34,795 nucleotides of DNA from Phoronis australis (Eukaryota > Phoronida > Phoronidae). The translations under genes and the position numbers were made by a program. Shown here one piece after another: positions 10,194 through 19,100 of the stretch; within the stretch, counting starts at the first letter, position 1; each line of letters begins with the position of its first letter. The notes below the pieces were generated by a model. It worked only from the letters and a program-made list of their open reading frames with translations, was not told where the DNA came from and did not search any database. The stretch covers positions 176,158-210,952 of the forward strand of contig NMRA01000041.1 of the NCBI GenBank assembly GCA_002633005.1. Direction: 5' to 3'.

Positions 10194-13100
10194 CTGAAAT
10201 GCACCCCGAGTTGCTTGCATAACAGTTTTGTGGTAAGTGACGTACATTTTATGTACGCACTGAAACAGACTTCACTTACATAGAACACCACAAAACGTAA
10301 TAGGCCAAACTTTGTTTTACCAACTCAGGGCTGTAGGAAGCGCCGGGGGCACAGCACCCCAAAAATGTAGGCGTCATGGTTAAACCGTGGCAAACGACAT
10401 AGGCGTGTGGCCGCGAACAGTCGACAAAAGACTGCGAATACGGATAAGAGAGGAAGTTCAAGAGAACATTTGACAACTCATTATCAGTGCATGGTTACCC
10501 TTTGAGGGCCGGGCCAGGACATTGTTGTTAGGGTCTCCGTTTTTGCAGCATAGGTCGTCTGAACGCAGTTAAAAACGTGCACTTAATAATTCATGTATGC
10601 ATTTCGAAAAATCGAGAACATTTGAAATTCAATAATGCAATTTTGCTAATGCAAAACTATATTTTTCCAGAGGATCCTACGGATAACAAAGACAACTGTG
10701 GCTCTATTTTTTTCTCGAAATTGTATATCGCTTGAGACAAATTGATGACCTGACAGATAACATCAATTGCTGCGCATTTCCTGATCTTTGGAAAATACAG
10801 ATCTTTTCATATCTAGGGGCCCAGCCCTTGAAGGGGGCTATTGATGACATTCAAGTGGTCACCCTTTTCCTGTTTTTACTGACAAATTCTTAAGAGAGAG
10901 CTCGCAGAGAGAGGGCCCAATTTTGGCATCGATTACGTCTATTTTCCTGTTTTTTTATAAATCGAACAAGAAGGAAGGTCTTTTCCTGCACGGTCACACA
11001 ACGATAGAATGAACTGTCACTCTTTTCCAATCTTTATGATGTTTAGCCTTTCATCTTAAAGTGTCCCATTTCAGACGGGACCCTCTTTCTTTTGAAGCTT
11101 TATGCAACTCAGCCCAACAGTATTGGGCGATGAATGTTTGCTCTTCAAAATTAAATCGTTGGCTTGCCATTCCCGTGAATACCCGGTACTGGACAGACGG
11201 AACGCGTCATGACTGACTCACCTACGTTAAAAGTATTGTGTTTCCATGCAGTAGGGCCGTTCAGAATCTGAGTGATCCACGGGAACTGAATTTGAACTCC
11301 AAGCGTTGAAGTGTGTACATTTTGAGACGTAATCTGCTACCAGAAATTGCACTACCGGCCGTGTTTCAACAAGGAATTTTGAAACAGCCCTAATGGCAAT
11401 ATACCAGGGGCCTCGGGACATCACCTTTTTCAAAAAATTCCTTCAAAGAATGACCATAATAAAACGAACTTTTCCTGAAAGTGGTTCACATTGAAAGAAT
11501 CTTAACCATAGAGACAGTGCAGACGGACAGGTAGAAGCTAAGCTGCCTGTCTCAACTGAATCCTAGCTGAGCTGACCAGCGACTAGCCTAGTTCCCCAAT
11601 TTCGTATTTTCACACTGCTAGATCTCAGCTACTGTACAGTTAGTTGAGGTAGCTCCCTGCAGCTACTCGTCAGTGCGCTGGCCCTGGCCCATTCTTACTC
11701 TCCGCGAAACTTAGTTGGTCCTCGGGTTACTCAAATCCTGATGGCTGCACCCTCGGGATTGCCCTCCACCTATCAGCTATGCCCCCCCCCCCCCAATATT
11801 TTTGCCTTCCTACGGGCATGCAACTAAGGCCTGGGAATCATTTCATGAAAAGTGACTTCAGACTAAAAACAGAAATTTGGTTTTACGCTCCCACTTTAGA
11901 ATAGTGCAATAAAGTTGTTGGCCAAGTATTGACGAGCATAACACAGTCTAGACACAACTTTACAATGACATGAATTGCATAACTATGAAAAAAATTCAAG
12001 AAGTTCTCATCCAGAAAGTCAGTGAGAATCTCACCAGATTCCAGTGACAATCTAACTAATTGAGATGCCATTCAAATTAGTGAGAAAAAAGTCTCACTCT
12101 AGTGAGAATATAGTGGTATTCCAGTTAGAATTCAGTGAGAATCTAACTAATTTGCATAGCATTCCAACTAAGTGAGAATTTGTCTTACCGAATTAAAATC
12201 TCACTAAGTGAAAATCTCATCAAGTGGAACTTGCAGGCTAACTCTTTATCTCGGCGATTCTCGGGTGGCCAAATTAGTTATTAACACAACATGTGAATAT
12301 GAAGCAGGTTAAAAATGTTTTGAAGAACGAGTATTGTGGTGAAAATGATCCGCCACAAATCACCGAACGTGTCTAGTAAGTGTCGCAAAGTGGTGCTGGC
12401 GAATAACACTGCATGATGCGGGTTACGTGAGCCCGCGATCCACGTCATTTGTGCGAAGGCACATTTTCGCAGAACTTTTTGTTTTCACACTTACTTGTCA
12501 ATGAATACAACTGCACTTTGTTTAGCATAGACTATGTGAAAAATAGCATTGTCGTTTTAGTTCCTGCTATACATTAGCATAGTTAGGAGCATGCAAATAC
12601 ATCTTTAAGACACTTTTCTTGAAACAGACTCCTGGACGTCATTTTCCAAGCTCCAACGCCAAATCCAATCCTTTATTGAGTTACTTAACTGTTCAATTAT
12701 ATAAGGAACTCAATATAAGTGTCTTTGATTGGTGCTAGGCATGCTATTTGGATAGTAACAAGATTCTGTAAGACATAAAGTAGATAGAGAGGCGAATCCC
12801 GGACAGATACCAGACAGACATGACAGCACTTTACAACCCCACATAAAAATGGATACATGAAGTGATTGTAATGCACAAAAGTAGATTATCACAGACGCTA
12901 AGGAAAAAACAGTTGGTTAAATGAGATTCCGGGGGAAGGTACCTTATTAGCCAACAGCTCAGGTGTCAGTTGAGGGTCGTATGGAATTGGATCGCCAATT
13001 ATGGTTCTGCAAGCAAAAGACAAATGTGTAATATTGCAGACATTCTATTGCATCAACTTATCAATAGTTTGCCATGTGACGTGCATTAATCCTGACAACA

Positions 13101-16100
13101 AGTTATGTCTATCAACTACAGTGTTTCAATAAGGACATGAATTAACGGAACACACACCATTCTCAAGAAACAAAGAATGACAGTAGCAATATATCTCTGA
13201 ATGTGTATTTTACCCACACTGAAACTTTTCATTCTTGAATTGTAGTTCAATTATTATTCTTATTTGAATAATAGGACAGTGTTTCCACAATAATTTTGCC
13301 TGTTCTCTTATGAATAGTAACTCCCATGGTTTTTAAACTCATTGCTTACGGTGCTCTTTTGCAACTTGAGAATCAGTTTTCTCCACTGAATAACAGCCGC
13401 TTCAAACAGGTTCTCAACATCCTGGACCCTCGCAAATGACTATTACCCACTTCTCCATAACAGAGTCGGTGAAAATGTGCTCAACATCACAAACAGTCCA
13501 TGCTCTCAGTATCAGCAAAACCAAGGTTGTCCACATAAAACTAAATTATTGGGCTTATAAGGAAGTCAGTAAGAGATAAAATCTTGAAGATTGTTGTGAA
13601 ACTTTGTTTTTTCATGTTTTTTCAAAAATATGTCAGTAGAACTATCTTAAAGTCCTATGTCACATCTACTACCAGACAATGATTCTGAAACTTGTGAGCA
13701 TTCATAACAATGGTAGACTTCAAAAAAAAAGAAAAAATGTTAATTTCGGCAATTACTTTAGCGGCACGAAATAGGTGAGAGTTTAATGTAGCCACCTTCA
13801 AAATTTTAATTTGTAACCATAGTGACGAGCACAAGGCATGCTTAGATGTTGATCAGTGTTCTAGTCACCCATCTGCAAGATCTTGTAATTGAATCGAATC
13901 ATTCGATCCAGGGTTTATTCTTTAGATGAGCAGGTTCTTCTCAGCTCTCCATGAAATTGCCACTTCCTCATACGACTGTGTGCGGTAATAATGAGGAAGA
14001 AAAATTTGAAACCACCTCTAGAGATCCATGGGGTGCCACAGATCTATTACTTAGGGAATTTAATTGTACTAATCCCACATTCCCGCTGCAATTGTTTTTC
14101 TTTTTTTTTTAATCCTGAATTCAATCCATTTACCTCATCTTGACAGGAAATCCTCCATAAATAGGTACAACGGGAAGCCTTGTCTTCTCATATAGACTTC
14201 TCAATAAGCCTGTTTATAAAAATTTGGTTTATCACATTTTTTTTTGAAAACAATATTTTATTCTTTGGTTTGCTTCAAACACAACATTTCTGAAAAGGCG
14301 ATTATAACTTTCATCATATTTCTCAAATACCAGACAGTTCATTTTTATATCAAATGAGTCTGAAAATTTTGCTGACATGATACAAAATATAACCATCAAC
14401 TGAAACGTGTAGCCAGCACCATTTCAAATTTTCAGACATGATTAATCTTGCCATCTTCCTCGTTATTCGTGGTTGGTCAATATTGTCTGTTTGGTACAAG
14501 CTAGGACCTAGAGCAAAATAATTAATTTTCACTGCCCCAAACTGGAGAACACCAAAGTACCACAGTGTCATATGACAACTAAGAACACTACACCGGCACA
14601 TCTTTAATCAAGCGATTGGTCTCCAATAAATGACTTACCTTTTCCAATACCAAGCGACCTGTAGCCCTCGCGGCAGTTTTGTGTGAACATGGGAATGACT
14701 GGCTAAAAATGAACAGAAATTACAGACATTAAGATACAAGCCAGTCAAAAGGCAACATGGTAACTACAATGAACTAAGACTTGTTTGAACGCGCGACTAC
14801 TTTTTGTTAGACAGCTTCGCACGTAGTTTTTATACAATCTCTTATCTTCAGGCGTGCAGTAATGAAGCAAAACATCAAGAGACATAACGTACTTGTACAA
14901 ATAAGTTCAAATAATTGCTATATTTCGAGACATCATGTCCTCATCTGGCAACAGATGAAATGAATTACATGGAGTTCATGTATGAATTGCCTGTCTGTGA
15001 GAAATTGCCTTTTCTCGATGTCCTTGTACATTATTCTGTCGGTGGGTTTCGTACTTCAGTTTATCAATATTGGTGCCTGTTTGCATGCTCAAAGTGATTG
15101 CTCTGAACGCTACAAACTAGCCGTTTTGACTAATTACCTCAAGAGGGCGCAATAGATCATCTGATTGGCATGCATTTTCAACTCTGAAATCCAATGCATA
15201 AAACAAGTTCTAGTTAACAGTGGTTATTCTAAATCTTTTGTTGATAACCGCCTTAGGTCTTTCATATCTAGGATTGACTCTCATGTTGACACTGAACCTA
15301 GTACTAGCCCCACTAAGGATGACTGTGTATCCCACTGTTCATTTCGCTTCCTCCATGTTCTTTTCACATATTGCATGATGTCTTAAACATAGCAATTACT
15401 TGTTTGTACATTATGTCTCTTGGTGTTTTGCTTCATCACTGCACACATGAATATAAGAGATTGTATAAAGACTACAAGCGAGAATATATTAAGCTGTCCA
15501 AAAAGTACAGTTGTGCCTTGAATCAAGTTTGTGTCAGTGAAGGGCTGCTTCCGAACTTTATTGAACTAAGAATGATTATGCTTATTGCACTCTGCCAATT
15601 TATGTGGCAAGCAAAGTTATCCTTTAACAGAGCAGTGAATATTATGTCCATGATTAATCACTTAAGCATTTTGGTAGCACTCGGAAATGACAAAGCATTA
15701 CATCACCTTCTCTAAACGGCTACGCACTTATTTTTTAGTTCTATGTGCAAATTGATTGACAGCAAATTTTTTGCTAAGTCGAAAAGTGCTTTACTACAAA
15801 CTACTCACTGAGTTGCAAACAAAACAACCCATCTTAAGCTTTCAAAACAGCATGACTGTGTTATTGGTCCATAAACTTTTTTTCGTAATGAGGCAATTTT
15901 CCAAAAGTCTCCAAGTCACATATTAAGGACTTTATTACACCATTGAAGATCATAACTTGGTTCAGAGGTATCAAATTCCTATCTTACACGCATTAGTATT
16001 ATTTTTGACTCATTTGAAAAACCTACCACTCTAACTGTTATGGCCACTTTTTGCTAACTCAAAAACTGCTTTACTAAAAATAATACTGAATTTCAGACAA

Positions 16101-19100
16101 AACAACCCATGCTTTCAAAACATGTTATTGATCCATAAACTGTTTTTTCTTTGTAATTAGGCAATTTCCAAAAAGTCTCCAAGTCACATAGCTAGGACTT
16201 TACTGAAGATCATAGCTTGCTTCACAGGTATCAATTTCCAAAAGTCTCCAAGTCACATAGCTAGGACTTTACTGAAGATCATAGCTTGCTTCACAAGTAA
16301 CAATTTCCTATCATAGTCGCACTATAATGTTTTTTATTCAATTGAAAAACCTACCACTTTAGCTTTTATGGCCACTTTGGCAAACCCCAACCTACGACCC
16401 CACTGCAAACCATAGTTTTCATCACTGAAGTAGGCCTCACGGACACCACCTGTTGTAAGAGAGATGAACATGGTGAATCCTTCATAGAGGAGGCAAACTG
16501 AGATACTGCCAGTCACATAGTGCAGGTGCATTTGGGGACAACATTCACTGAAATCCAACAAAAATGACATAATTTACAAGAGCAATTCGCAGCGTTGAAA
16601 TGCACCCACGAATGCACCGTAAACGGTGTGCTTCTAGGGTTGTTTATTTGTTTCATTAAAGTAGTCACTACACTTGGCGCAAAAACATCCAATCCACCTG
16701 AAAACAGGAAAATGCCATCGTTTCTTTAATAGAAAGCTATTTACCAAATTTCATGAAAATCTGTCAAGGAACTTCAGAGAAACGAAGGAAAACGGAAAAA
16801 AATGAAATTGCCACTATGGGGCACAGCGTTCATTGGATCGGCCTGAAAGACGTCATCTGTTGTTAGCTTCATAACTACAATTACCAAATTTAATAAAGAT
16901 CATGCAGTAAGTTAAGCAGATGCAGCTATATGGGTACAAAACAAAACAAAATTATCACTAGGAGCATGTGTGCAGCACTGAAAAAAGTGGGGGCCTATAG
17001 CCCCCCAGCCCCCCTGTGGTGCACCGCCCATGAGGAGGTGCCACAGTAGTTGAATTCGTTATAGTTAACCACCTTTTTCACACTGAGAACATACACACCA
17101 ATTTTCAAAGTCATCCTTAGAATGGTTTGGTTGATCGAGGGGTGGACACCAAAAACAGACTCGAAAACAGGAAAAATGGCCACTAGGAGGCGCAAAGTTG
17201 ACCTCGATTCCATCCGAAAACGAGAGAATAGCATCAACTCACCAATAGATGCCTCTATTCCAAATTTTCTGAAAATCTGTTGAGGACCTTTGAAGATACA
17301 GAGATAAACCTAAAAAACAAAAATTGCCACTAGAAGGCACACTCGTAGTCATATCCGTCCAAAAGTTGTTGTCATCCGTTGTGAACATAGTATAAATGCA
17401 CTTGCTAAATTTAGCAAAGATCCTGCAAACGGTTTAGTATATACAGCCGTGGGCGCAAAGAAAACTGCCTCTAGGAAGCGCCACAGTAGTCGAAGTAGGA
17501 AAATCATCGTCGGCTTCGTAGTAAAAACATATATGCCAATTATCACAATCATCCTTAGAGCCGTTTAGTTGATAGAGGGGTGGACGCCAACAAACAGACT
17601 AAAAATAGTAAAAGGCCACTTAGTGGCTCAAACTACGCCAGATCCATCCGAAAACGGGATGACAGCGTCATCTTACTAACAGATGTCTACACGCCAAATT
17701 TTATGACAATACGTTGGGGACCTTTGAAGACACAGAAGTAATCGTAAAAAACTGAAATTGCCACTAGGGGCACAGCAGTAGTAAGATGCGCCCGAAAGTC
17801 GTCGTCATCTATTGTCAACATCACATAAATACACTTCCCAATGGTTTAGGAGATACAGGCATGGGCGCAAAAAAAACAAAATTGCCAGTATGAGCCACCA
17901 CAGTAGACGAAATCCTCGGAAAGTCATAGACAGCCGTCCTCTTCATAGTAAATGCCAATTTTCAGAAAAATCCTTAGAGCGGTTTGGTTGATAGAGGGGT
18001 GGACGCCAAAAAACACACTCGAAAACAGCAAAAAAGGCCACTAAGTGGAGCAAACTTCGTCGAATCCATCTGAAAACGAAAGGATAGCGTCATCTCACTA
18101 ATAGATGCCTATATGCCAAATTTTATGAAAATATGTTGAGGAAGATGTACATGCAGAGGTAAGCGTAAAAAAACTAAAATTGCCACTAGGGGGCACACCA
18201 GTAGTCGGATTCGTCCGAAACTTCGCTCATGCCGTCCCATCTATAAAAGGAACACGTGCTAAATTTTGAAGATAGAGCAGCGAACGCCTGACGCCGGACG
18301 GTGCCGGACGGACGCCGGACGGACAGACGGACGTAGATGACAGCATAATGCGTCCACATAAAAATATGTGGGCGCATAAAAATGCAAGGGAATTCATCAT
18401 ATTTTATTTTAGTAATAATAATGAGGTTTTTTTTGATTTAGAGCCTCAGGGTGTATATTAGGAAAACATTATGTTTTACTTCTCTGGAACTCAAAAGTTA
18501 CCAGGAAGTGGGGTTAGTTGGGATACGAACGAAACATGTAACACAGAGCCTGAGGTCGGTGGGTGCACAGACAATCATTGGATTAGAAGATTTGACGCGG
18601 AAATGGTCAAAACAGAGGCTTCAGCTAACTGCGTAGCCTGCAATTCTGTCTGTTCATAGTTGCACATTATCTGAAATGCAAATCAGACATCACTTTTGAT
18701 CACTTTAAATGGAGCTCTGCAGACAAGTGTCACTTAAAGCATACAGCTAGTGCCACCTAGCAGGAGATACAGCCACAGCTAGTGTCACCTACCAGGAGCC
18801 ACAGCTACTATGTTGCCCTTTTCCAGCAGATCAATGCAGGCGTCCATTGTTCCAGGGAACGCACCAAACACGCCTAGGAATAGGTTGAAGCCTGTAATTA
18901 AGAGAAAAACCAATCAGCAAACAATGTCCTGTTAGCTGTTGTTAATAAAGACCACACAAAACAAATGAAATGAATTTAAGTGTGGGTAAACACGCTTTTC
19001 CATTTAATCAAGTTGTTAATTGAACAAAAGCTGGGCAGAAATACAGTAATCTCAAACCAATGTTTTTGTGTAAAATCATTGATAAATAGCTTTAACAAGG

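Larger units (their letters stand above)
14798..15506 (+). mobile_element. Penelope-like fragment flanked by inverted arms
   Basis: Between the arms (about 14941-15370, + strand) a broken frame reads MYELPVCEKLPFLDVLVHYS, GGFRTSVYQ, then after a frameshift GLCLHAQS / ERYKLAVLTN and EIQCIKQVLVNSGYSKSFVD, the C-terminal part of a PLE reverse transcriptase. The segment ends before any GIY-YIG domain. The arms at 14798-14940 and 15374-15506 are inverted copies of about 135 bp with a few indels. The unit lies in TMEM68 intron 4, antisense to the host gene. Confidence 0.7.
16660..18380. repeat. Degenerate ~430 bp tandem array with a GGACGGAC-rich end
   Basis: The marker ATTGCCACTA recurs at about 16805, 17320, 17756 and 18177, and GAGGGGTGGAC(A/G)CCAA at about 17140, 17575 and 17996. 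The unit is thus roughly 420-440 bp, present about four times with 15-20% divergence. The first interval is longer because of a ~70 bp insertion. The array ends in GCCGGACGGACGCC-type repeats (18290-18333) and an inverted repeat at 18348-18377. On the minus strand this looks like an element that starts at 18380. It fills TMEM68 intron 3. Confidence 0.75.

Noticed and set aside
15371-15715. 114-codon open frame on the + strand
   Set aside because: Its first half is the right inverted arm of the PLE unit and it shows no family motif; it is a chance frame.
18186-18377. 63-codon minus-strand frame through the GGACGGAC tract
   Set aside because: Composition-driven frame inside a tandem repeat array.
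16660-18380. CRISPR-like array
   Set aside because: The unit is ~430 bp, diverged, and in a spliced animal gene; no short repeats with unique spacers.
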